A DNA stretch of 6,657 bases, from positions 1 through 6,657 of the forward strand of contig NZ_CAMKXG010000196.1 in the NCBI RefSeq assembly GCF_946477055.1, written 5' to 3'. Both the position numbers and the translations under genes were made by a program. Positions 1 through 5,845 of the stretch are shown piece by piece. Positions within the stretch are counted from its first letter, which is position 1. Every line of letters begins with the position of its first letter. The notes beneath the pieces are model-generated. The model had not been told where the DNA came from and searched no databases. It was given only the letters and a program-made list of their open reading frames with translations. This DNA is from Lonsdalea britannica (GTDB taxonomy: Bacteria; Pseudomonadota; Gammaproteobacteria; Enterobacterales; Enterobacteriaceae).

Positions 1-105
1 AAAAGTCCCAATATTCACAATCTGCGCAGTCATTGCAGACGATGGCCGCGTCAAGCTTCCCTCAATCTGCTTTGTCTTTTTTACTTTTGCACTGTCGCCG
101 CCCTA

Positions 106-214
106 CCCCGTCATTACGGATGAACGCTTGTAGTGGAATTCAAACATGTTGTTTCACGCAAGGTTTGCGGGACGCTTCCCGCTTTTAGCGGTGTCCGTTG
201 GCAAGTCGCTGAGC
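106..214 (+). repeat. 109-bp direct repeat, copy 1
   Basis: This stretch matches 985-1093 in the same orientation at a constant offset of 879 bp, with seven mismatches that I counted (copy 1 positions 110, 114, 151, 175, 191, 200 and 204). That is about 94% identity, and similarity stops abruptly at both ends. The two copies bracket the LprI-like gene. Each contains the sequence TGGAATTCAAACATGTT and a hairpin followed by TTTT. I do not recognise the repeat as the end of a known insertion sequence. It could be a dispersed non-coding repeat, or the scar of a duplication or insertion. Confidence 0.9.
167..186 (+). terminator. Terminator-like hairpin in repeat copy 1
   Basis: The stem GCGGGA / TCCCGC (6 bp) closes a 4-nt loop and is followed directly by TTTT on the plus strand, the form of a short Rho-independent terminator. 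The minus strand lacks a T-run, so any termination would act on rightward transcripts. The one base that differs from copy 2 inside the structure (175) lies in the loop, leaving the stem intact. The stem is short and the T-run is only four bases, so strength is uncertain. Confidence 0.5.
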
Positions 215-225
215 CAGGAGCTGAC

Positions 226-254
226 GTTATTAACACCAATCTGTGTTAATCAAC
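226..254. repeat. Interrupted palindrome (ATTAACAC / GTGTTAAT)
   Basis: An 8-bp perfect inverted repeat (229-236 and 243-250) surrounds a 6-bp spacer, and GTT/AAC extends it by three more pairs if base 251 bulges. No T-run follows on either strand, so it does not look like a terminator. The AT-rich dyad resembles a binding site for a dimeric regulator, but it lies downstream of the only nearby gene, so no target is evident. Confidence 0.5.
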
Positions 255-331
255 AGGTAACGGGTAAGAGTGTAAACGCGCCGGAAAGCTCACACAGCAC
301 ATTGATGTATCACGCACTGTTTTTTAGTACT

Positions 332-823
332 TCATTCGACGTCATGGAACAGTGGCTCCGGTAGTATCGGCGGTGTTGAGTCTTCATAGCGTAGCCAGTT
401 CTGCCACTGGTTATGAATCCTTAATTCAATCAGGGCTATTTCACGGTCAGCAGCTTTAAACCCCCGAATGGTGCCTCCCTGCCACTCTACACCCGTAGCA
501 TGTGATGCTGTATCAATCAGAATATCCCACGCCTTATTTTCTGCCTCAAAGGCATTAAGGGTCTGGTTATCCTCTGTTGCCGAAATACGCTGACGTGCCG
601 TGCTTACATACTTCGCTTCGACAGACTTAACTGCATCACGTTTTGTGCCCATACAATCATTCATATCAATAGTGGTCTGCTGGGGATTGTCAGGGCAAGC
701 TATCTCAAAAGTTTCGGCATTATCCTTCAGTGCGCTGCTTGGGAGCGGAACTTCGGCCTGACTGTGTAAACAGTATCCTAATAAAATAGCTAGCGGTATC
801 AGGCGATAGTGTAGTTGAGTCAT
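332..823 (-). CDS. Secreted LprI/DUF1311-type protein, possible lysozyme inhibitor
   Basis: A 163-residue protein. Residues 1-23 form a signal peptide: polar start, hydrophobic core LIPLAILLG, likely cleavage after SQA. Cys18 sits in LGYC, a poor lipobox because of the Tyr, so a soluble periplasmic protein is more likely than a lipoprotein. The rest follows the DUF1311 plan: Cys43, then the MNDC motif (Cys57), a charged helical stretch, an AW motif, GGT, and a helical segment rich in Arg and Glu. LprI-family proteins are known for inhibiting lysozyme; that role here is inference. The later cysteines usual in the family are absent. ATG at 823 is the only good start, because an in-frame stop lies just upstream, but its Shine-Dalgarno sequence is poor. 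The gene looks more AT-rich than mutS and lies between two 109-bp direct repeats, suggesting acquisition. Confidence 0.75.
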   Translation of the reverse strand: MTQLHYRLIPLAILLGYCLHSQAEVPLPSSALKDNAETFEIACPDNPQQTTIDMNDCMGTKRDAVKSVEAKYVSTARQRISATEDNQTLNAFEAENKAWDILIDTASHATGVEWQGGTIRGFKAADREIALIELRIHNQWQNWLRYEDSTPPILPEPLFHDVE

Positions 824-845
824 GTAAGGAACTTATCGAAGGTCA

Positions 846-873
846 TTGATATATCGACAATAACACATGTAAA
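846..873 (-). promoter_or_regulatory. Candidate promoter of the LprI-like gene
   Basis: On the minus strand TTTACA (873-868; 5 of 6 to the -35 consensus) and TATCAA (851-846; 4 of 6 to the -10 consensus) are 16 bp apart. Transcription would start about 15 nt before the ATG at 823, giving a very short leader that fits the lack of a clear ribosome binding site. This is consensus matching by eye only. Confidence 0.3.
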
Positions 874-984
874 AGGTGAAGATCATCCTACTCAGGTAAT
901 TCCTGGGTTACATCAGGTCTGTTGACCTTTTCCCCGTTGATTAATAGATCGCGATGTTAGTAATGTCTTCATTTTGATCCTGAC

Positions 985-1093
985 CCCCTTCACTACGGAT
1001 GAACGCTTGTAGTGGAATTCAAACATGTTTTTTCACGCAAGGTTTGCGGGACGGTTCCCGCTTTTAGCGATGTCCGTTTGCAGGTCGCTGAGC
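985..1093 (+). repeat. 109-bp direct repeat, copy 2
   Basis: This is the second copy of the repeat at 106-214, same orientation, 879 bp away, seven mismatches. The short reading frame from the ATG at 1025 stops at the end of the repeat after 23 codons. Four of the five differences inside that frame change the amino acid, so the repeat is not conserved as protein. The copy lies upstream of mutS in the mutS direction, so its hairpin could shield mutS from leftward-origin read-through. Confidence 0.9.
1046..1065 (+). terminator. Terminator-like hairpin in repeat copy 2
   Basis: Same 6-bp stem GCGGGA / TCCCGC and trailing TTTT as at 167-186, with the loop changed from CGCT to CGGT. Preservation of the stem while other repeat positions drift suggests the structure matters, though one loop change is weak statistical support. 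It would end rightward transcripts before mutS. Confidence 0.5.
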
Positions 1094-1407
1094 TAGTATA
1101 GCGTTCAATAAAGGTCGCGAAATCCGTTGCCGCCGATGATTTCTCAGCCTGCTATTTCCGTTCGTGTCAGCGCTGATTAAGCCTGTAGACTCATCACATT
1201 GCTGGCCGTGGGCGAGAACGTTTTGTTGATCTGTTTTCCTGTCGACCACGCTCCGCTATGATGACCCGCTGATAGAGATGCAGGCGTCGCTTTACGACTT
1301 TAATACCAATACGTTCAGCAGAACGGCTGCGATACACCGGTGATGTCCTACAAGAACAAAAAAAATCACAATCGAACGTAAATTCAATGGATTATGAAAA
1401 TAACCGC

Positions 1408-3966
1408 ATGAAAACCACCGACAACCTCGATAGCCACACCCCCATGATGCAGCAGTACCTGAGGCTGAAAGCAGAACATCCGGAAATCCTGTTGTTCTAC
1501 CGCATGGGCGATTTTTACGAGCTGTTCTACGATGACGCCAAGCGGGCATCGCAGCTGCTGGATATTTCATTAACCAAACGCGGCGCCTCGGCGGGAGAAC
1601 CTATCCCGATGGCGGGCGTTCCCCATCATGCGGTGGAAAACTATCTGGCCCGGCTGGTGCAGCTGGGCGAGTCCGTCGCCATCTGCGAACAGATTGGCGA
1701 CCCTGCATTAAGTAAAGGGCCGGTAGAGCGCAAAGTCGTCCGCATCGTCACACCAGGCACGATTAGCGACGAGGCGCTGCTTGAGGAGCGTCAGGACAAC
1801 CTGCTGGCGGCGATCTGGCAAGACGGTCGCGGATTTGGTTATGCCACGCTGGACATCAGCTCAGGGCGTTTTCGACTGGCGGAACCCACCGATGCTGAAA
1901 GCATGGCCGCTGAACTGCAGCGCACCAATCCGGCTGAATTGCTCTACCCCGAGACCTTTGAACTGATGTCGCTGATTGAACATCGCAACGGTCTGCGCCG
2001 CCGTCCCCTGTGGGAGTTTGAACTGGATACGGCCCGCCAGCAGCTGAATCTACAGTTCGGTACGCGCGACCTGACGGGCTATGGCGTCGAGCAGGCCAAG
2101 CTTGGACTGCGGGCTGCCGGATGTCTGCTTCAATACGCCAAAGATACTCAGCGCACTTCGCTGCCGCATATTCGCAGCATCACAATGGAGCGCCAGCAGG
2201 ACGGCATCATCATGGATGCAGCGACGCGACGTAATCTGGAGCTGACGCAAAACCTGTCCGGCGGCCCCGAAAATACGCTAGCGGCCGTACTGGACTGCAC
2301 CGTGACGCCGATGGGCAGCCGGATGCTAAAACGCTGGGTGCACATGCCGAGCCGTCACGTTCAGACGTTAACGCAGCGTCAGCAGGCCATCGGCGCGCTG
2401 CGAGATCTGGCCCTCGAATTACAGCCTTTCCTGCGTCAGGTCGGCGATCTGGAGCGTATTCTGGCGCGGCTGGCGCTGCGCACGGCGCGTCCGCGCGATC
2501 TGGCGAGAATGCGTCACGCTTTCCATCAGCTGCCGGACATTCATGCCCTGCTGTCTTCTGTCGACGCCGATGCAGTTCAGCGGCTTGCCAACCAGATAGG
2601 TCAGTTCGATGAGCTGCGCGATCTGCTGGAACGCGCGGTAGTGGAAGCGCCGCCGGTTCTGGTGCGGGACGGCGGCGTTATCGCCACCGGCTACCATGAA
2701 GAGCTGGACGAGTGGCGCAGCCTTGCCGCAGGCGCCACCGACTATCTGGACAAGCTAGAAATCCGTGAACGCGAAAAGCTTGGCATCGATACGCTGAAAG
2801 TCGGTTTCAACGGCGTACACGGCTATTTCATTCAGGTTAGCCGCGGACAGAGTCATCTGGTGCCGATGCACTACGTGCGTCGCCAAACGCTGAAAAACGC
2901 CGAACGCTACATCATCCCAGAGCTGAAAGAGTACGAAGACAAGGTTCTCACCTCGAAAGGCAAGGCGCTGGCGCTGGAGAAGGCGCTCTATGATCAGTTG
3001 TTCGATCTGTTGCTTCCTCATCTGGCCGAGCTGCAGCAAAGCGCCAGCGCGCTGGCGGAGCTGGACGTCCTGAGCAACCTGGCAGAGCGCGCGGACACGC
3101 TGAACTATGTCTGCCCAACCCTGAGCGATCGTCCCGGCATCAAGATCGCTGGCGGCCGTCACCCCGTCGTGGAGCAGGTGCTCAGCGAGCCGTTTATCGC
3201 CAACCCGCTGTCGCTGTCCCCACAGCGTCGCCTGCTGATTATCACCGGTCCGAATATGGGCGGGAAAAGTACCTATATGCGTCAGGCCGCGCTGATTGTG
3301 CTGATGGCCCATATCGGCAGCTATGTTCCGGCTGATCAGGCCGTCATTGGCCCCGTCGATCGCATTTTTACCCGCGTCGGCGCGGCGGACGATCTGGCGT
3401 CCGGTCGCTCCACCTTCATGGTGGAAATGACCGAGACCGCCAATATTCTGCATAACGCGACGGAACAAAGTCTGGTGCTGATGGATGAGATTGGCCGAGG
3501 GACATCGACGTACGACGGACTGTCTCTGGCCTGGTCGTGCGCCGAAACGCTGGCGAACAAAATCAAAGCCATGACGCTGTTCGCCACCCACTACTTCGAA
3601 CTGACCAACCTCCCGGAAAAAATGGAAGGCGTCGTCAATGTCCATCTGGATGCGTTGGAGCACGGCGATACCATCGCCTTTATGCACAGCGTGCAGGATG
3701 GGGCCGCCAGCAAGAGCTACGGTCTGGCGGTCGCGGCGCTGGCCGGCGTGCCGAAAGACGTGATCAAACGCGCTCGCCAAAAGCTGAAAGAGTTGGAAAC
3801 GCTGTCCAACAATGCTTCAAGCAGCCATATCGACGGAGCCCAGTTAATGTTGCTGGCTCCCGAAGAGCCGTCTGCCGCGATGGAAGCGCTGGAGACGCTT
3901 GATCCCGATATGCTGACTCCGCGTCAGGCGCTTGACTGGCTCTATCAGTTGAAAAAGATGCTCTGA
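1408..3966 (+). CDS. mutS: DNA mismatch repair protein MutS
   Basis: MutS binds mismatches and small loops in new DNA and, with MutL and ATP, starts methyl-directed repair in the cytoplasm. This start gives 852 residues against 853 in E. coli, with colinear numbering. Phe36 and Glu38 of the mismatch-reading GDFYEL motif are present. The Walker A motif GPNMGGKST is at 614-622, Walker B Asp693-Glu694 is in DEIGRG, and His728 is in ATHYFEL. A QLMLL beta-clamp motif is at 812-816. The C-terminal tetramerisation tail keeps Asp834 and Arg839, equivalent to E. coli Asp835 and Arg840. Domains run: mismatch recognition, connector, lever/core (about 270-560), ATPase, helix-turn-helix and tail. ATG at 1408 aligns with the E. 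coli N-terminus; an upstream in-frame ATG at 1387 would add seven residues (MDYENNR). Neither has a good Shine-Dalgarno sequence, so the start is less certain than the rest. The gene stands alone and appears fully functional. Confidence 0.98.
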   Translation: MKTTDNLDSHTPMMQQYLRLKAEHPEILLFYRMGDFYELFYDDAKRASQLLDISLTKRGASAGEPIPMAGVPHHAVENYLARLVQLGESVAICEQIGDPALSKGPVERKVVRIVTPGTISDEALLEERQDNLLAAIWQDGRGFGYATLDISSGRFRLAEPTDAESMAAELQRTNPAELLYPETFELMSLIEHRNGLRRRPLWEFELDTARQQLNLQFGTRDLTGYGVEQAKLGLRAAGCLLQYAKDTQRTSLPHIRSITMERQQDGIIMDAATRRNLELTQNLSGGPENTLAAVLDCTVTPMGSRMLKRWVHMPSRHVQTLTQRQQAIGALRDLALELQPFLRQVGDLERILARLALRTARPRDLARMRHAFHQLPDIHALLSSVDADAVQRLANQIGQFDELRDLLERAVVEAPPVLVRDGGVIATGYHEELDEWRSLAAGATDYLDKLEIREREKLGIDTLKVGFNGVHGYFIQVSRGQSHLVPMHYVRRQTLKNAERYIIPELKEYEDKVLTSKGKALALEKALYDQLFDLLLPHLAELQQSASALAELDVLSNLAERADTLNYVCPTLSDRPGIKIAGGRHPVVEQVLSEPFIANPLSLSPQRRLLIITGPNMGGKSTYMRQAALIVLMAHIGSYVPADQAVIGPVDRIFTRVGAADDLASGRSTFMVEMTETANILHNATEQSLVLMDEIGRGTSTYDGLSLAWSCAETLANKIKAMTLFATHYFELTNLPEKMEGVVNVHLDALEHGDTIAFMHSVQDGAASKSYGLAVAALAGVPKDVIKRARQKLKELETLSNNASSSHIDGAQLMLLAPEEPSAAMEALETLDPDMLTPRQALDWLYQLKKML

Positions 3967-3981
3967 ATCGAAAGCAAACCC

Positions 3982-4020
3982 TCACGCGGCCGTCGCTAGG
4001 CGGCCGTGACTTGCCTCTTT
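3982..4020 (+). terminator. Candidate mutS terminator
   Basis: GGCCG (3988-3992) pairs with CGGCC (4001-4005) around an 8-nt loop, and TCAC/GTGA extends the stem with a 2-nt bulge. The structure begins 15 bp after the mutS stop. The following CTTGCCTCTTT is pyrimidine-rich but not a true U-run, so intrinsic termination may be weak or may need Rho. Confidence 0.45.
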
Positions 4021-4220
4021 ACCAACATCGCCCGTTACTCGTTATCTCCCATTTCCATACCTGTCCCCGTCAGAACAGAGATCGGCAAACCGCTTGGGCG
4101 CTAATGGTTCAGGGGCGCGGAAACCCGCAGGTGCAGGAAACCAAGAGATGGGGAAACCTTTGAGCGAGAAAAGAGAGGGAATCTCAGCGTAGAGCGAAGC
4201 CAACAACAGGCTTGGAAGGC

Positions 4221-4268
4221 AGAGAGTCAGAGAGTCAGAGAGTCAGAGAGTCAGAGAGTCAGAGAGTC
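4221..4268 (+). repeat. Tandem octamer array, (AGAGAGTC) x 6
   Basis: Six perfect, uninterrupted copies of the 8-bp unit AGAGAGTC occupy 48 bp. Neither flank continues the pattern. Arrays of this kind change copy number by slipped-strand mispairing. It lies outside both neighbouring genes, 255 bp after the mutS stop and 80 bp from the end of the nlpE-like gene, so a length change would not shift a reading frame. Confidence 0.97.
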
Positions 4269-4285
4269 ATTATCCCACTCGCCGT

Positions 4286-4327
4286 GGCTTACCGCTATCC
4301 GCATAGGGACATGCGTTGCCGTAAGCC
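4286..4327. repeat. Nested inverted repeat downstream of the nlpE-like gene
   Basis: GGCTTAC (4286-4292) pairs with GTAAGCC (4321-4327), and inside it CGCAT (4300-4304) pairs with ATGCG (4311-4315) around AGGGAC. A second possible pairing joins TTGCCGTAA (4316-4324) with TTACGGCAA (4360-4368), which reaches into the end of the nlpE-like gene. No T-run follows on either strand, so it is not a standard terminator. It could protect the nlpE mRNA 3' end or be part of a dispersed palindromic repeat. Confidence 0.5.
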
Positions 4328-4348
4328 TGTAATTTCTCAACTCTGGCT

Positions 4349-4741
4349 TTACGCGGGGTTTACGGCAAGCAGGTGGTATTGCTGAGAGGAAAGCAGCGGA
4401 CGGCCCTGCTCATCCAGTACCGTCAAACCGTTATTTTTAGCCAAAAAGTAACGCTTGCCACCGTGGGTATTCGTGAGCACCAGTTTATCCGCGGTGCGCA
4501 GCCAATGACCTTTTTCCCGCAGGCGCTGGAAATGCCCTTCGCCTTCAATGCCATGCGTATTCAAAACGAAGCTGCCGTTGGCGTCGAGATACAGCGCAAT
4601 ATTTCGGCTATCGGGCAACGTGCCACGATAATGCTGCGCCATCGGCTGCAATGACTCAGACTGAACGGCCGGATACGAATGACAGCCGATGAGCCCCGAC
4701 AGACCGAACATCAAAACACCACTGATGATCAGCTTATGCAT
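4349..4741 (-). CDS. Short NlpE-like outer-membrane lipoprotein lacking CxxC
   Basis: A 130-residue protein. Residues 1-19 are a lipoprotein signal ending in the lipobox LIGC, so Cys20 would be lipidated. Residue +2 is His rather than Asp, which favours the outer membrane. The mature part aligns with the N-terminal domain of E. coli NlpE/CutF (PM-Q-RG-LP, then TADKLVLT and a lysine-tyrosine strand). NlpE signals surface contact and lipoprotein-sorting stress to the Cpx system. Two things differ: where E. coli has CADCEG after the LP, this protein goes directly to DSRN, so the CxxC motif is missing; and the whole C-terminal domain is absent (E. coli NlpE is 236 residues). The ATG at 4741 is preferred because AGGGAG lies six bases upstream; an adjacent ATG at 4744 is possible, and the frame stays open upstream to a GTG at 4819. 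It may serve a different role from true NlpE. Confidence 0.82.
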   Translation of the reverse strand: MHKLIISGVLMFGLSGLIGCHSYPAVQSESLQPMAQHYRGTLPDSRNIALYLDANGSFVLNTHGIEGEGHFQRLREKGHWLRTADKLVLTNTHGGKRYFLAKNNGLTVLDEQGRPLLSSQQYHLLAVNPA

Positions 4742-4747
4742 CATAAT

Positions 4748-4753
4748 CTCCCT
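4748..4753 (-). promoter_or_regulatory. Ribosome binding site of the nlpE-like gene
   Basis: AGGGAG on the minus strand lies 6 nt before the ATG at 4741 and only 3 nt before the ATG at 4744. The spacing selects 4741 and rules out the longer upstream GTG start, which would also bury the lipoprotein signal. Confidence 0.75.
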
Positions 4754-4885
4754 ACTTTTCTGCGCGTTACTCCCTACGTTCGGGGTCTGTTTCGCGTGAG
4801 CTCCACGTGATGTCGGCACTCTACGCCGCCACCCATTCTGCGCAGAAATGAAGGAAAGGATGGCCTGTTTGAATAGCGATCATCC

Positions 4886-5434
4886 CTATTGCCGCGCGAT
4901 TTGCCAGTCATCAAAAACGACTTCCAGATGATTCTGATCGTCTGACAACCAGATGGTGCCTTCCTGCAATGTGGCCTGCAGCGACATATTACGGCGGACC
5001 AATGTGGTCAGCTGCATCAGCTGTTTATCATCCAGAAAACGTACCGTCAGATGGGAGAGCTGCGCCGCTTTATCCGCCATGGTCTGCCACCAGACTCGAG
5101 CCGCACGCTCGTTATACGCATACAGCACTACCTCGCGCGACAAGCTGCACGCTTTCTTCAAACGTTTCTCATCCGGCAATCCCAGTTCGATCCATTGTTC
5201 GATCTGCTGATCGTCACTGTGCCGCCAGATTTCGGGCTCGTTGTCCGCACACAGACCTTTCGTAAAGCGCAATGTCTCGTCGGCGTGGCAAATCCATGCC
5301 AGCAGCCGCAGCATCATCCGCTGGTCGGTTTCGGACGGATGCTGCGCTATCGTCAGCGTCGCATCGTGGAAAAAATGGCGATCCATATCGGCAATATTCA
5401 CCGCCGCTTTGTACACCGTTGCTTTTAACGCCAT
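4886..5434 (-). CDS. yaeQ: YaeQ family protein
   Basis: A 182-residue cytoplasmic protein that aligns along its full length with E. coli YaeQ (181 residues). Shared blocks include MALKAT-YKA at the N-terminus, HPSET--RMMLRLLAW (32-47), GLCAD-EPE (60-68), WIELGLPDE-R-KKA (81-95) and LQAT-Q-G-IWLSDD near the C-terminus. Family structures show a variant of the PD-(D/E)XK nuclease fold; the conserved Glu83 and following lysines fit this, but no substrate is established. An early report linking YaeQ to RfaH-like function should be treated with caution. The start is set by GAGGTG just upstream of the ATG. It diverges from yaeP-rof, as in E. coli. The following minus-strand gene is nlpE-like, after a 144-bp gap; the arfB gene found between them in K-12 is missing. 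Confidence 0.95.
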   Translation of the reverse strand: MALKATVYKAAVNIADMDRHFFHDATLTIAQHPSETDQRMMLRLLAWICHADETLRFTKGLCADNEPEIWRHSDDQQIEQWIELGLPDEKRLKKACSLSREVVLYAYNERAARVWWQTMADKAAQLSHLTVRFLDDKQLMQLTTLVRRNMSLQATLQEGTIWLSDDQNHLEVVFDDWQIARQ

Positions 5435-5522
5435 GTTTCACCTCTTGGTTTGGGCCGACAGTGTACTGGAGAACTGCCGCGCCTCACACCCCGGGTTTTG
5501 TATGACGCCTCAGGCATAATAC

Positions 5523-5551
5523 TGATAACCAGTAAATGCCTATGCTATAGT
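5523..5551 (+). promoter_or_regulatory. Candidate extended -10 promoter of yaeP-rof
   Basis: TGCTATAGT (5543-5551) is an extended -10 element with TATAGT matching 5 of 6. The -35 position 17 bp upstream (TGATAA, 5523-5528) is poor, as is usual for extended -10 promoters. It would give a leader of roughly 87 nt before yaeP. On the opposite strand TATTAT (5521-5516) could be a -10 for yaeQ, so the two divergent promoters may overlap. Confidence 0.4.
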
Positions 5552-5631
5552 CGGCTGGCAGGATAGCGTTCATTTCTTCGTAGGCTGATACCTCCGGTGA
5601 CGTCAATATGAAGGCTACCAGGCTGAGCTCT

Positions 5632-5639
5632 AAGGGAGG
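5632..5639 (+). promoter_or_regulatory. Strong Shine-Dalgarno sequence of yaeP
   Basis: AAGGGAGG with a 5-nt spacer before GTG at 5645 decides the non-ATG start. CCTCC at 5591-5595 in the leader is complementary to the GGAGG core (5635-5639), so the site could be hidden by pairing across a 39-nt loop. Confidence 0.75.
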
Positions 5640-5644
5640 GTATA

Positions 5645-5845
5645 GTGCAACAATACGGTGAATTAGTACGTCGTCTCTATACAGAGATCGCCAGCGGTAA
5701 CCTAGGTTATCTACCCGATGCACTGGGTTGTGTATTGAAAACCCTGGACCAGATTGCCCTAAATAGCGATTTGCCGTCCTCAGTCAGGGAACAGGCGGCC
5801 TATGCCGCCGCTAACTTATTGGTGAGCGATTATGTCAATGAGTAA
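5645..5845 (+). CDS. yaeP: YaeP, UPF0253 family protein
   Basis: A 66-residue cytoplasmic protein of the same length as E. coli YaeP, with matching blocks [19 protein letters not shown] and [16 protein letters not shown]. The molecular function is unknown. Translation starts at GTG, supported by a strong ribosome binding site. Its last codons overlap the start of rof by 14 bp, so the two are probably translationally coupled and transcribed together. The conserved linkage to rof suggests a related job in transcription termination control, which is inference. Confidence 0.95.
   Translation: MQQYGELVRRLYTEIASGNLGYLPDALGCVLKTLDQIALNSDLPSSVREQAAYAAANLLVSDYVNE

Larger units (their letters stand above)
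1..331. other. Intergenic region without a recognisable gene
   Basis: I recognise no gene here. All three forward frames stay open for a short distance from the left edge, but none gives a recognisable protein, so the tail of a gene lying to the left cannot be excluded. The stretch contains the first copy of a 109-bp direct repeat (106-214), the hairpin inside it, and an interrupted palindrome at 226-254. A forward reading frame starting at 146 lies mostly in the repeat and runs into the 3' end of the minus-strand gene at 332; I do not call it a gene. Confidence 0.6.
824..1407. other. Intergenic region between the LprI-like gene and mutS
   Basis: These 584 bp hold the candidate promoter of the LprI-like gene, the second copy of the 109-bp repeat (985-1093) with its hairpin, and a perfect palindrome TCAGCGCTGA at 1167-1176. 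From about 1230 to 1344 one forward frame reads ...[15 protein letters not shown]...TAAIHR and stops. The composition looks protein-like, but there is no start or recognisable family, so at most it is a gene remnant. The mutS promoter must lie here. TATGAT at about 1256-1261 is the best -10 match I see, but without a good -35. No complete gene is supported. Confidence 0.55.
3967..4348. other. Structured intergenic region between convergent mutS and nlpE-like gene
   Basis: No coding sequence is supported in these 382 bp. In order they hold: a GC-rich hairpin right after mutS; three copies of GGAAACC at 4119-4125, 4136-4142 and 4152-4158, the first within a small GCGG/CCGC hairpin; a purine-rich tract at about 4150-4220; six tandem octamers at 4221-4268; and a complex hairpin at 4286-4327. 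The length and repeat content are unusual for a gap between two convergent core genes. In E. coli K-12 the genes on its two sides lie far apart on the chromosome, so this stretch may mark a rearrangement joint or an inserted dispersed repeat. Confidence 0.6.

Noticed and set aside
146..364. 72-codon forward reading frame starting inside repeat copy 1
   Set aside because: It overlaps the 3' end of the LprI-like gene on the other strand, resembles no family I know, and its counterpart in copy 2 stops after 23 codons with mostly amino-acid-changing differences.
1064..1249. 61-codon reverse reading frame upstream of mutS
   Set aside because: No recognisable motif, begins without a ribosome binding site, and its end lies in the non-coding repeat.
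2755..3780. 341-codon reverse reading frame antisense to mutS
   Set aside because: Long open frames opposite GC-rich genes are common by codon structure; its sequence is rich in His, Gln and Arg and follows the mutS codons, with no domain of its own.
3537..3902. 121-codon forward frame within mutS
   Set aside because: Frame-shifted shadow of the mutS ATPase region, which is intact in the main frame.
4221..4268. Octamer array as a CRISPR or origin iteron array
   Set aside because: Units are contiguous with no spacers and too short for CRISPR; no DnaA boxes or replication gene nearby.
4373..4654. 93-codon forward frame opposite the nlpE-like gene
   Set aside because: Antisense shadow; the minus strand has the lipobox, ribosome binding site and NlpE similarity.
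4742..4819. Longer form of the nlpE-like protein starting at GTG 4819
   Set aside because: It would place 26 polar residues before the lipoprotein signal; the AGGGAG site and signal sequence support ATG 4741.
5051..5428. 125-codon forward frame opposite yaeQ
   Set aside because: Antisense shadow; YaeQ is matched end to end on the minus strand.
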